Shown here piece by piece: positions 25,880 through 34,290 of a DNA stretch of 64,000 nucleotides. Numbering within the stretch: position 1 is the stretch's first letter; each line of letters opens with the position of its first letter. The position numbers and the translations under genes were made by a program. The DNA lies in the NCBI GenBank assembly GCA_004212735.1, contig SHBD01000005.1, positions 106,189-170,188 of the forward strand. Direction: 5' to 3'. The notes under the pieces were generated by a model, which had not been told where the DNA came from, did no database searches, and worked only from the letters and a program-made list of their open reading frames with translations. The stretch is from SAR116 cluster bacterium. Lineage in GTDB: Bacteria; Pseudomonadota; Alphaproteobacteria; Puniceispirillales; Puniceispirillaceae.

Positions 25880-26458
25880 ATGACACAGGATCATCAGGTT
25901 ATAGATTTTTTGCAGACGCGCCGTTCCGTCACGGCGAAAACCATGGCGCCCGGCACGGTTGACCCGGCGCATCTGGATCATATTCTGACCGCCGGAATCA
26001 GGGTTCCCGACCATGGGGCGCTGAAACCATGGCGACTGGTGGTGATTGCCGGCGCGGCACGGCGCAGGCTGGATGAAACGGTGATCCTGCCCGAATTTCA
26101 GACAGCAAATCCAGACGCAAAGCCGGAGGTTACGGCCATCGAACAGGGCCGCATGCAACGGGCGGATGTGGTGATCGCGGTGCTGTCATCGCCGGTCGAA
26201 CACCCGTCAATCAATGAGTGGGAAATGCATCTGTCGGCCGGGGCAGTCTGTACAACGCTGCTCTATGCCGCGCAGTCATTTGGCTATGCCGCACAATGGC
26301 TGACCGAATGGTACGCCTATAATGAGCGGATGCTGGAGGCACTTGGCGGCACCCCCGGGCATGACCGCATCGCCGGCTTTATCTATATCGGCGAGAAGAT
26401 CAAGCCACCCATGGAACGCACGCGCCCCGACCCGAAAATGGTCATCTCCCGCCTCTAG
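25880..26458 (+). CDS. Nitroreductase-family flavoprotein (YdjA/RutE-like)
   Basis: About 192 residues, FMN-dependent NAD(P)H oxidoreductase. The FMN-binding segments RRSVTAKTM and VPDHGALKPWRLVVIAG are typical of the small YdjA-like subgroup, as is AAQSFGYAAQWLTEW near the C-terminus and the ending GFIYIGEKIKPPMER. The start could be GTG 25874 or ATG 25880; the latter has the better spacing to GGTGAGG. The last gene of the TRAP operon direction, convergent with the molybdopterin enzyme gene. Confidence 0.85.
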   Translation: MTQDHQVIDFLQTRRSVTAKTMAPGTVDPAHLDHILTAGIRVPDHGALKPWRLVVIAGAARRRLDETVILPEFQTANPDAKPEVTAIEQGRMQRADVVIAVLSSPVEHPSINEWEMHLSAGAVCTTLLYAAQSFGYAAQWLTEWYAYNERMLEALGGTPGHDRIAGFIYIGEKIKPPMERTRPDPKMVISRL

Positions 26459-26510
26459 GCAGACGGACCCCTCTGGCCACCCAAATTGGAGACTCACTCC
26501 CGACAAATCC

Positions 26511-26596
26511 TGCTGGTTGGTCATGCTGGGGTGATCATGCTGGGGTGATCATGCTGGTTGGTTATGCTGGTTGGTCATGCTGGTTGGTCATGCTGG
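26511..26596. repeat. TGCTGGTTGGTCA / TGCTGGGGTGATCA repeats at a convergent junction
   Basis: Six 13-14 base units separate the nitroreductase and molybdopterin enzyme genes. The last complete unit contains the TGA stop of the minus-strand gene (26588-26590), so the gene end is part of the repeated sequence. Confidence 0.9.
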
Positions 26597-28894
26597 GCGG
26601 GACTTGATTTCCGGTGGATCAAAGGCGGTGATTGTCACAGCCGGACCGTCATACAGCTCTATTTCGGCAAGGCAGCTATGCGCCGCTGGCCCCTGCCCCA
26701 GCTTTGATGTGCCGATATCGGGCGAAAGCAGATTCGGATTGCCATGTTTGCACATGCTGTCACGCGCCGCCCGGTCAATTGGGTCATACCACGAACCGGT
26801 GCTGACAACCACCACGCCGGGCATCACATGGTCGGTGATCACGGCACCACACAGACAGGACCCACGGTCATTGAACACGCGCACGATGTCGCCATCCTTC
26901 AGCCCACGGGCCGCCGCATCCTCCGGGTTGATCTCAATCGGTTCATGCCCGTCAATCTTGATTGAGCGGCTATGGGCACCATTATCCATCTGCGAATGCA
27001 GCTTGGTGCGCGGCTGGTTGGACAGCATATGGAGCGGATAGCGCTTTTCGGCGGCCCCCATCCATTCGATCGGCTCCATCCAGCTTGGATGGCCCGGGCA
27101 ATCATCATAGCCAAAATCGGCAACAGTCTGGGAAAACAGCTCAATCCTGCCACTGGGTGTGGCAAGCGGCGCGCCCACCGGATCAGCAAAAAATTCCGAC
27201 AGGAAAATCCGGTCATCATCCAGTGCCGGTGATTTATAGTGACCGGCTTGGCGGAACGCCTCATAATCCGGCATCTCGACATCAATTTCGGCAGCGGCCG
27301 CGCGTGACTGGTCCCAGATCCAGCGTTGCCATTCATCAGCGTTGCGGCCTTCTGTGAAGGCCTCCTCAACACCAAGACGCCGGGCAATGGCGGCAAAAAT
27401 CTCGTAATCGTCACGCGCCTCACCGGCCGGTTCAACCGCCTTGTCCATCGAGATGACATAGGGATCGCGCGGCGTCATGCCGATATCGGTGCGCTCCAAC
27501 GTTGTCGTGCAGGGCAGAACGATATCCGCATGGCGGGCGACCGCATTCCAACACCATTCATTGACGATCACCGTCGAGGGTTTCTGCCACGCCAAGCGCA
27601 TGCGCGCCAGATCCTGATGATGGTGGAAGGGGTTGCCTCCGGCCCAATAGACAAGATCAATATCGGGATAGAGATATTGCTGCCCGTCATAATCAAAGGG
27701 CTGGCCCGGGCCAAGAAGCATATCGGAAACCCGTGCAACGGGGATGAAATCACTCACCGCATTTTGCCCCTGAGGCAGCGGTGCATAAGGCATTTTAAAG
27801 ACATTATTGCCAAGATAATTGGTGATCGTATAGCCAAAACCAACGCCGCCACCCGGCTTGCCCATATCGCCAATCATCGCCGCCAACGCCACCACGGCCC
27901 AGAACGGCTGCTCGCCAAATTGCTGGCGCGTCAATGACCAGCTTACCGTCAGCATGGTGCGCTCAGCTGCCATCTGCCGGGTCAGGGTGAGAATGTCCTC
28001 CGCCGCCATGCCGCTAATGCTGGCGGCCCAGTGGGCGGTCTTTGGTGTGCCGTCACTCGCGCCGCGCAGATAGGCGGAAAATCTGTCAAAACCGGTGGTG
28101 TAGCGGTCAAGAAACGCCTGATCATGAAGCCCCTCGGCCAGCAATGTGTGACACATTGCAAGCATCACGGCGACATCGGTGTTTGGGCGCAGTTGAATCC
28201 AGTCCTCGTCAATGTCATGTTTCACATCAGAGCGGCGCGGCGACAGATTGACAAATCTTGTTCCTTTCGCCGCTGCCTCACGCACGCCTGTGCGCTGAAT
28301 GTGCGCGCCGGTTCCGCCATTGCTGATCTGGGCGTTGAAGGCTGGCAGGCCGCCAAATGCCACCATCAGCCCGGTATTGCCACAGACAGATTGCCAGCTT
28401 GTCTGGCGGGTGAGAATTTCCATCAAATTGCCACCAAGAACATGCGGAATGATCACCTCGGCGGCGGCATAGCTGTAGGTGTTTTTTGATTTGGTGTAGC
28501 CCCCAAGACAATTGAGGAAGCGATGCACCTGGCTTTGGGCGTGATGGAAACGACCCGCACTTGCCCAGCCGTAGGAGCCAGCATAAATCGCCTGATTGCC
28601 ATGCGTTCTTCGGACCCGATCAAGCTCTGAAGCAACCAGCTTTTCCGCCTCGTCCCAGCCAACCCGGATAAAGGGATCGCTGCCCCGCTTTTCAGGCGCA
28701 CTGCCCGGGCCGTCATTCAGCCAGCTTTCCCGCACGGCGGGCGCTGTGATGCGCATCGGATCATCGAGCAAATCGACAATTGACGGGCCGATCGGTGATG
28801 GATCAGGATCCTCGGAAAAGGGCTTCATTTCAGTGATCTTGCCGTTCTTCACGGCAAATTCATAAACGCCCCAATGTGCACTCGTCAGTCCCAC
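26588..28894 (-). CDS. Molybdopterin guanine dinucleotide oxidoreductase, BisC/TorA/DmsA class
   Basis: 768-residue Mo enzyme of the DMSO reductase family. The segment YTKSKNTYSYAAAEVIIPHV contains the serine expected to coordinate molybdenum, as in DMSO/TMAO/biotin sulfoxide reductases. PDIDLVYWAGGNPFHHHQDL and NEWCWNAVARHADIVLPCTT are cofactor-binding landmarks, and a C-terminal molydop-binding domain (LHSQMDNGAHSR, INPEDAAARGLKDGDIV) is present. There is no N-terminal Fe-S cysteine cluster and no Tat signal, pointing to a cytoplasmic BisC-like reductase. The start is GTG 28894, chosen because GAGAGG lies six bases upstream and a stop blocks extension. Downstream of the GcvT-like gene on the same strand. 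Confidence 0.9.
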   Translation of the reverse strand: MGLTSAHWGVYEFAVKNGKITEMKPFSEDPDPSPIGPSIVDLLDDPMRITAPAVRESWLNDGPGSAPEKRGSDPFIRVGWDEAEKLVASELDRVRRTHGNQAIYAGSYGWASAGRFHHAQSQVHRFLNCLGGYTKSKNTYSYAAAEVIIPHVLGGNLMEILTRQTSWQSVCGNTGLMVAFGGLPAFNAQISNGGTGAHIQRTGVREAAAKGTRFVNLSPRRSDVKHDIDEDWIQLRPNTDVAVMLAMCHTLLAEGLHDQAFLDRYTTGFDRFSAYLRGASDGTPKTAHWAASISGMAAEDILTLTRQMAAERTMLTVSWSLTRQQFGEQPFWAVVALAAMIGDMGKPGGGVGFGYTITNYLGNNVFKMPYAPLPQGQNAVSDFIPVARVSDMLLGPGQPFDYDGQQYLYPDIDLVYWAGGNPFHHHQDLARMRLAWQKPSTVIVNEWCWNAVARHADIVLPCTTTLERTDIGMTPRDPYVISMDKAVEPAGEARDDYEIFAAIARRLGVEEAFTEGRNADEWQRWIWDQSRAAAAEIDVEMPDYEAFRQAGHYKSPALDDDRIFLSEFFADPVGAPLATPSGRIELFSQTVADFGYDDCPGHPSWMEPIEWMGAAEKRYPLHMLSNQPRTKLHSQMDNGAHSRSIKIDGHEPIEINPEDAAARGLKDGDIVRVFNDRGSCLCGAVITDHVMPGVVVVSTGSWYDPIDRAARDSMCKHGNPNLLSPDIGTSKLGQGPAAHSCLAEIELYDGPAVTITAFDPPEIKSRPA

Positions 28895-29021
28895 AATAAG
28901 CCTCTCAAACTCTGCTCCACATCTGTTGGAACTCTAGGTCAGGTCGCGATATCTGTCCAGCAATCTTCATCTTCCTGTTCCCCGCATTCATAGTAGTCTC
29001 TCCATGAGATCAGGTGCAATG

Positions 29022-30191
29022 TCATGAGGGATCACCATCAAGCCGGGCCATGCGGACAAGCTGTTTATCCGGGTCATAGAAAGGCAGGGTGACAATCCGG
29101 CATTCATGCCGCGCCCCATCGCCAGATGTGATATGCAGGTCCCGGCCCTGCCACGCGCCGGTGTTGGCAAAGCGGACATAGCCGATACCGGCGTCAAATT
29201 CGGGTGAATGCGCACCCGTGGTGACGATGCCAACCTCTTCATCACCGGCACGCACTGGGCTGCCGCCAGCTGGCACATGCCCCGCGCATAGCAGGCCAAA
29301 AATTCGGTTTTCACAGTGCGTGGCGAGGACAGCCTCACGGCCGATAAAGCCGGTGTTCTCCCCATCCACAAAGCGTGACAATCCAGCCTCAGCCGGCATC
29401 ATCGCGCTGTCGAAATCGCTGCCGCTATCCAGAATGCCGGCCTCAATCCGGCGGATGTTCAGTGACTGCATGCTGCCGAACATCAAACCGTGTGGGGCGC
29501 CGCATTGCATCAGCCATTCCCACAGGCGCGGACAATCAGTCGCCGCACCCCTTGTATATATCTCATAGCCAAGTTCGCCAGACCAGCCGGTCCGTGACAC
29601 GAAAACACGCTGACCTCCCAGATTGTAAAACCCGGCATGGAAATACCCCATCGCCGCATCAATTGCGCCATCGGAGGCGGCGTTGATGATGGCCAGCGAT
29701 TTTGGCCCCTGTAATTGCAATACGCGGGAGTGAGGGTCGCTGATCGTTACGTCATAGCCATACCGATGAGCCAAGAGCCAACTGTCGAGTTCACCGTCCG
29801 GTTGGACAAACCAAAACCGGTCATCGGCAAGCCGGAACAGGATGCCATCCATGAACAACCCGCCCTCATGGGTGCAGGCCAGAACATACCGGCCACGGCC
29901 AATCTTGATGGCACCAGAGCGCCGCGTGAAAATCCGGTCAAGAAAGGGCGCAGCATCGGGGCCAGATATCTCGACCGGACGTTCCGGCACATCATACAGA
30001 ACCGCCGCCCGGCGCAGCGCCCAATAGGTCGCCGTGATATCCTCGCCATTATAATGGGCAAAGAAGCGGCCCGCCGCCAACCGCAGAACAGTGTTCGGGT
30101 TGGCGTAGCAGGCGTGAAACGGTGACAGGGCGTTTGCACCGGCATAGACCGGATGAATTCTGGCGGGGTCGAGAGCCGGCAGGTGGGTCAT
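29022..30191 (-). CDS. GcvT/DmdA-like folate-dependent aminomethyltransferase family protein
   Basis: 389 residues with the GCV_T fold plus C-terminal barrel (GFIGREAVLATHCENRIFGL). Proteins of this fold move a methyl or aminomethyl group to tetrahydrofolate: glycine cleavage T-protein, DMSP demethylase, dimethylglycine or sarcosine demethylases. Landmarks: RRAAVLYDVPERPVEISGPD, ALACTHEGG-like region (ACTHEGGLFMDG), SRTGWSGELGYEIYT. The start region differs from the DmdA I remember, so I do not assign dmdA. It lies between VOC and Mo-enzyme genes in a minus-strand cluster with a choline-dehydrogenase-like gene. A clear paralogue is at 41473. Confidence 0.8.
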   Translation of the reverse strand: MTHLPALDPARIHPVYAGANALSPFHACYANPNTVLRLAAGRFFAHYNGEDITATYWALRRAAVLYDVPERPVEISGPDAAPFLDRIFTRRSGAIKIGRGRYVLACTHEGGLFMDGILFRLADDRFWFVQPDGELDSWLLAHRYGYDVTISDPHSRVLQLQGPKSLAIINAASDGAIDAAMGYFHAGFYNLGGQRVFVSRTGWSGELGYEIYTRGAATDCPRLWEWLMQCGAPHGLMFGSMQSLNIRRIEAGILDSGSDFDSAMMPAEAGLSRFVDGENTGFIGREAVLATHCENRIFGLLCAGHVPAGGSPVRAGDEEVGIVTTGAHSPEFDAGIGYVRFANTGAWQGRDLHITSGDGARHECRIVTLPFYDPDKQLVRMARLDGDPS

Positions 30192-30203
30192 GGTAAGGCG
30201 CGC

Positions 30204-30620
30204 CTAAGCATTGGTGCCAGCATGGAAAACGCATATCTTGTTGCCGTCAAGATCCCGCACATAGGCATAATAGACTTGTTCATAATCATCTGGTTCATCT
30301 AGTGGCGCATCTAGTGGCCGTGGCCCGGGCGCGCCCTCATCCCTGCCACCATTTTGCAGACCAATTTCATGAAACCGGTCAACGATGACGCGGCTTTTGG
30401 CCGAAAAAGCAAGCATCGACCCATTGCCATGATGCGCCGGTTGCCGGTCAAAGGGCAGGGTGACATAAAATTCAATGGCGTCAGGTGCCGCCTGTGGAGC
30501 GTAGGCCAGGTAAACCGGATCGCTCTCAACACGGACCAGTGCCAGAGGTTCGAGAAGTGCGTCATAGAAACGGCCTGCCCGCTCAAGATCATTGGTTCCC
30601 ACCATAACATAGCCGATCAT
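30204..30620 (-). CDS. VOC-fold (glyoxalase/dioxygenase superfamily) protein
   Basis: 138 residues with one VOC domain: MIGYVMVGTNDLERAGRFYD at the start and DLDGNKICVFH at the end, where the terminal metal glutamate of enzymatic members is replaced by a Cys-containing strand. This suggests a divergent, perhaps non-glyoxalase, function. The ATG follows a run of G. It ends 12 bases before the GcvT-like gene starts, so the two are cotranscribed. Confidence 0.8.
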   Translation of the reverse strand: MIGYVMVGTNDLERAGRFYDALLEPLALVRVESDPVYLAYAPQAAPDAIEFYVTLPFDRQPAHHGNGSMLAFSAKSRVIVDRFHEIGLQNGGRDEGAPGPRPLDAPLDEPDDYEQVYYAYVRDLDGNKICVFHAGTNA

Positions 30621-30633
30621 TTACCGCCCCCCC

Positions 30634-30658
30634 CTTATGTCTGGTCCCGATGTCTGGT
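30634..30658. repeat. 12-bp direct repeat around TGTCTGGTCCCG
   Basis: Two adjacent copies in the short spacer between the GMC and VOC genes. Confidence 0.8.
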
Positions 30659-30666
30659 CCCGCGAT

Positions 30667-32322
30667 TTACCGCTGGCTGGTCTCATAGTTTGGATTCTGC
30701 CAGACAGCGACATCAAGCGGCGGAAGCGGTGGGGCGCCAAGAATGGCGTCGCTGAGCTTTTCGGCGATCATGATCGTCGGGCTGTTGGTGTTGCCATTGG
30801 TTGCGGCTGGCATGATCGAGGCATCAACAACACGCAGCGCGGCAATGCCATGCACCCTGCCCTCGGGGTCGACAACGGCGCCCCTGTCGGTTTTGGCACC
30901 CATCCGGGCGGTGCCGGACAAATGCCACTGCGAGGCCAGATGGCTGTCGAAACAGGTGTCAAGATCGGCATCTGCCTGCACCGCAGCGCCGGGGAAAATC
31001 TCCGCGCCGCAGAGGCCAGCAAAGGCGGGCTGGTCAACAAGTTCGCGAACAATGCCAACCCCCGCCCGCAGCAAATCGCGGTCACGCGGGTCTTTCAGGT
31101 AATTTGCCAGAATGCGCGGCGGTGATTTCGGGTCGGCATCGCGCAGGGTGATCTCACCACGACTGTGGGCGCGCATCAGGCCGACATGAATCTGAAAGGC
31201 GTGTTCAGGCAAGGGCGACCAGCTTTCATCATCGACAGCCACCGGCGAAATTGTCAGTTGGATATCAGGATATTCCACACCGGCAGAGGAGCGCAGACAG
31301 GCTACCATGTCAAACTGGTTTGAGGCACAGACGCCGGTTCTGTTGATCAGCCATTGGATGCCGGCAAACGCCCTGCCAAGCAGTTTCGTTTGTGGCCAGA
31401 TGGAGACCGGCTGCAGACATTTGTATTTCAGGACAAAATCGGGATGGTCATTGAGATTTTGGCCAACGCCGGGCAGATCAGCCTTGACCTCGACGCCGTT
31501 CGCGCTGAGATGCGCCGCCGGTCCCACACCGGAGAGCATCAATAGATGCGGGCTGCCAACCGCGCCCGCGCTCAACACCACCTCGCACCGGGCCGTGGCG
31601 GTGACAAGGGTGCCGCCTGCATCGACAAAGGTGACGCCGGTTGCGACCCCATCCTCAATCTCGATTTTGGTGACAAGCGCCTTGGTGATCACGGTCAGGT
31701 TGCGGCGGCCACGAATTGGGGCCAGAAAGGCGGTTGCAGTGCTGCTGCGCTCGCCATTGTGGGTGCTTCTGTCAAGCGTGGCAAAGCCTTCCTGACGATA
31801 ACCGCAGATATCCTCGCTCTCGGGATAGCCGGCCTGTTTGCCAGCCTGCTGGAAGGCGTGATAGATCGGATTGTCCGGTTCTGGGCGGTGGACCTTCAGC
31901 GGTCCGTCACCACCACGATAATCGCAGCTGCCGCCATCATAGCATTCCATCCGCTTGAAATAGGGCAGCACATCGGCATAGCCCCAGCCCTCACACCCGG
32001 CCTGACGCCAGCCCTCAAAATCCAGGGCATGCCCCCGAATGAACACCATTCCATTGATCGACGAGGACCCGCCAAGGGTTTTACCACGATCATGCTGCAG
32101 TGAGCGACCCCCCAATTCAGGCTCTGGCTCGCCACGAAATGCCCAATTGTGGCGTGTGCTTTTCAGATTTGACAGAACCGCCGCCGGAATTTTCAGCGTC
32201 CATGCGCCATCCTTCCGGCCAGCCTCAATCAGCAGAACAGAATGACTGCCATCTGCGCTCAGCCGGTTGGCAAGCACACAGCCAGCCGACCCCGCGCCAA
32301 CGATTATGAAGTCATATTCCAT
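30667..32322 (-). CDS. GMC-family FAD oxidoreductase, choline dehydrogenase-like
   Basis: 551 residues from ATG 32322. The FAD-binding loop FIIVGAGSAGCVLANRLSAD is at residue 5, LGGSSSINGMVFIRG is the second GMC signature, and the C-terminal NTNSPTIMIAEKLSDAI holds the catalytic-site region typical of BetA-like choline dehydrogenases. BetA oxidises choline to betaine aldehyde. I chose the ATG at MEYDFIIVGAG rather than an in-frame start 66 bases upstream because the family starts here. The first gene of a minus-strand cluster; a BetI-like regulator and ProXVW lie about 1-6 kb away. Confidence 0.88.
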   Translation of the reverse strand: MEYDFIIVGAGSAGCVLANRLSADGSHSVLLIEAGRKDGAWTLKIPAAVLSNLKSTRHNWAFRGEPEPELGGRSLQHDRGKTLGGSSSINGMVFIRGHALDFEGWRQAGCEGWGYADVLPYFKRMECYDGGSCDYRGGDGPLKVHRPEPDNPIYHAFQQAGKQAGYPESEDICGYRQEGFATLDRSTHNGERSSTATAFLAPIRGRRNLTVITKALVTKIEIEDGVATGVTFVDAGGTLVTATARCEVVLSAGAVGSPHLLMLSGVGPAAHLSANGVEVKADLPGVGQNLNDHPDFVLKYKCLQPVSIWPQTKLLGRAFAGIQWLINRTGVCASNQFDMVACLRSSAGVEYPDIQLTISPVAVDDESWSPLPEHAFQIHVGLMRAHSRGEITLRDADPKSPPRILANYLKDPRDRDLLRAGVGIVRELVDQPAFAGLCGAEIFPGAAVQADADLDTCFDSHLASQWHLSGTARMGAKTDRGAVVDPEGRVHGIAALRVVDASIMPAATNGNTNSPTIMIAEKLSDAILGAPPLPPLDVAVWQNPNYETSQR

Positions 32323-32466
32323 GCTGGTCTTATCCCAAAACTTGTGTGCACACTCTTCCGCTACCGGTTTTACTGATTTACTGACCAATTGACAAGAAAC
32401 TTACCAGTAGTTAGGAAATCTGATCGCCGGGCCGTGTGATGCGGCGTGTAATGATGTGGGAGCAAC

Positions 32467-33381
32467 GTGATAAACCTGTCTAAAAACACGGATTTACTCG
32501 CCCGGCTCGCCTGTCTTTTTGCTGGGGCGATCTGGGGGCTTTTCTGGATACCGCTGCGTGCCATCGCTGATACCGGGATCCATGGGCTGTGGGCACCGCT
32601 TGTCTGGTTTGGCGTTCCGACCTGCTGTCTCATTCCGGTGATTATCTGGCGGTGGCGGCATCTGGCGGCTGGCGGTTGGAGCTTGCAGCTCACCGCGATG
32701 ACGGCGGGGCTGGCGCTGACCCTATACACATTCTCATTCATCTATACCGAAGTCGTGCGGGCCATGCTGCTGTTCTATCTGACGCCGGTATGGAGCACGA
32801 TATTGGCGCGCCTGATCCTGGGTGACGCAATCACCGGCCTGCGCATTCTGGCAATGACGCTGGCGATAACGGGGATGCTGATCATTTTCGGTCTCGGGAT
32901 GAATTTCCCAATACCAAGAAACATCGGAGACTGGCTGGGATTGGCATCCGGCATGGTCTGGGCCCTGGCCGCCGTCAAATTGCGGCAATCGGATAAATTT
33001 GCGGCGATTGACCTGACCTGCGGGTTTTTTGGCTGGAGCATGCTTGTCGCGCTCGCGGCCTGTCTCGTTCTGGCACCGCATGCCGTGCCAAGCGCGGCCG
33101 AGATCATCCCGCTGCTTTATTGGATGGTGCCGATCATCGTGTTGCTGGTGCTGCCGGGCGCCTTTGCCTCGCTGTGGGGGCCAAAATTCCTCAATCCCGG
33201 ACTTGTCGGCCTGCTGTTCATGACGGAAATCATTTTCGGCTCGATCTCGGCCGCACTGTTTGCGGGCGAGCCCTTTGGCAGCCGCGAAGTGTCCGGCATT
33301 CTGCTGATTGCCTCGGCCAGTCTGCTGGAACCGGTGTCGGACCTCCTGCGGGCGCGCCGCGCGGCCAGAAATTTCAGCTAG
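32467..33381 (+). CDS. DMT-superfamily (EamA-like) transporter
   Basis: 304 residues with ten predicted helices and two EamA-like halves. The first half includes GAIWGLFWIPLRAIAD and the second LGLASGMVWALAAVKLRQSD. Such proteins export amino acids or metabolites. Start is GTG 32467 with GGGAG six bases upstream. Divergent from the GMC gene and convergent with the TetR gene. The stop context TTCAGCTAG is repeated twice in the following 40 bases. Confidence 0.82.
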   Translation: MINLSKNTDLLARLACLFAGAIWGLFWIPLRAIADTGIHGLWAPLVWFGVPTCCLIPVIIWRWRHLAAGGWSLQLTAMTAGLALTLYTFSFIYTEVVRAMLLFYLTPVWSTILARLILGDAITGLRILAMTLAITGMLIIFGLGMNFPIPRNIGDWLGLASGMVWALAAVKLRQSDKFAAIDLTCGFFGWSMLVALAACLVLAPHAVPSAAEIIPLLYWMVPIIVLLVLPGAFASLWGPKFLNPGLVGLLFMTEIIFGSISAALFAGEPFGSREVSGILLIASASLLEPVSDLLRARRAARNFS

Positions 33382-33421
33382 GCCAGTTTTGCCAGAGCTA
33401 GTTCAGCTAGAGCCGGTTCAG
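33382..33421. repeat. Short TTCAGCTAGAGC repeats at a convergent junction
   Basis: The last codon and stop of the transporter gene (TTCAGCTAG) reappear as GTTCAGCTAGAGC and GTTCAGTTAGAGC before the end of the convergent regulator gene. Confidence 0.75.
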
Positions 33422-34108
33422 TTAGAGCACATTCTGTCGGAACGCCCGTGAATTGAGCACCATGCTGGCGATCGTCTTGACCTTGGCGCGCGCCTGACGA
33501 TGGAGATCCTGTTCGGGCGCGGAGCAGCCGAGCAACCTGATCATTGCAAATTCGAACTCATCAATCGCGGCGTCACTGTCGGGCGTTGCCCCAAAGAGAC
33601 CGGCACGCACCCAGATCCCATCAATCAGGACACCCAGAATATGGGCAATCCTGCCAGCATCCTCAGCGTCACTGAAATTCCTGAGCTCATGGCGCAGATT
33701 GCTGGTGATTCTGGCGTTGCATACGGTCTGCACACGCTGACACATCTCATTGTGCGGCACCTCGGCAGATAGGGAGACCCACGCCTGACAGACCTGTTTG
33801 TTAAAAATGGTCTCGACAAAATTCGCGTAAACGATCGCCCACAACCGCTCATAGGGGGATTGCGTATGCCGGTTCAATTCGACAAGCGAATCGCTCAACA
33901 TCGAGTTGGACCGGCGGAACACCGCCTCAAGAAGCGAGCTTTTATCCTTGAAGTGATGCAGGACAACGCCCTTTGACACGCCGGCAATCTCGCCGACACG
34001 CTCAAGGGTGGTGCCACGCAAGCCATAACGGACAACCGCGTCAAAGGCGGCGCGCGACAATTCGGACCGCCTGATCGTGCGAATTGATTTTGACTGTCTC
34101 TGCATCAT
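33422..34108 (-). CDS. TetR-family regulator, BetI-like
   Basis: About 228 residues. The N-terminal helix-turn-helix reads SELSRAAFDAVVRYGLRGTT, then LERVGEIAGVSKGVVLHHFK, the characteristic BetI/TetR recognition helix. The C-terminal ligand domain includes AWVSLSAEVPHNEMCQR, resembling BetI, which senses choline and represses bet genes. The ATG at 34108 has AAGGGGG about ten bases upstream; a start 27 bases upstream is possible. Divergent from proX, so it probably controls betaine uptake and its own synthesis. Confidence 0.88.
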   Translation of the reverse strand: MMQRQSKSIRTIRRSELSRAAFDAVVRYGLRGTTLERVGEIAGVSKGVVLHHFKDKSSLLEAVFRRSNSMLSDSLVELNRHTQSPYERLWAIVYANFVETIFNKQVCQAWVSLSAEVPHNEMCQRVQTVCNARITSNLRHELRNFSDAEDAGRIAHILGVLIDGIWVRAGLFGATPDSDAAIDEFEFAMIRLLGCSAPEQDLHRQARAKVKTIASMVLNSRAFRQNVL

Positions 34109-34144
34109 GCGGTCGCGCCCCCTTTCACTGCCCATCGTGCGAGA

Positions 34145-34217
34145 TTGGTGATACCCTGTTGTTAGCCTGCCATCAACAACACACTCTTGACTAGCAAAAC
34201 TATCTAACAGTAGTTTT
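34145..34217. promoter_or_regulatory. Candidate BetI-type operators in the betI-proX spacer
   Basis: An inverted repeat AAAACTA-8-TAGTTTT lies at 34196-34217, just after a TTGACT -35-like box. A second, weaker one, TGTTGTT-11-AACAACA, lies upstream. Either could be the site for the divergent TetR protein. Confidence 0.5.
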
Positions 34218-34290
34218 AACTTACCAAAGGAAAGTCTACAACACTGCGGAGCGTGCCAGACGGCACGGCAGACAGTATAGAGGGGAAAAC

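Noticed and set aside
29022..30191. Naming this gene dmdA
   Set aside because: The fold matches, but the N-terminal sequence is unlike the DmdA proteins I recall; the family also includes several other demethylases.
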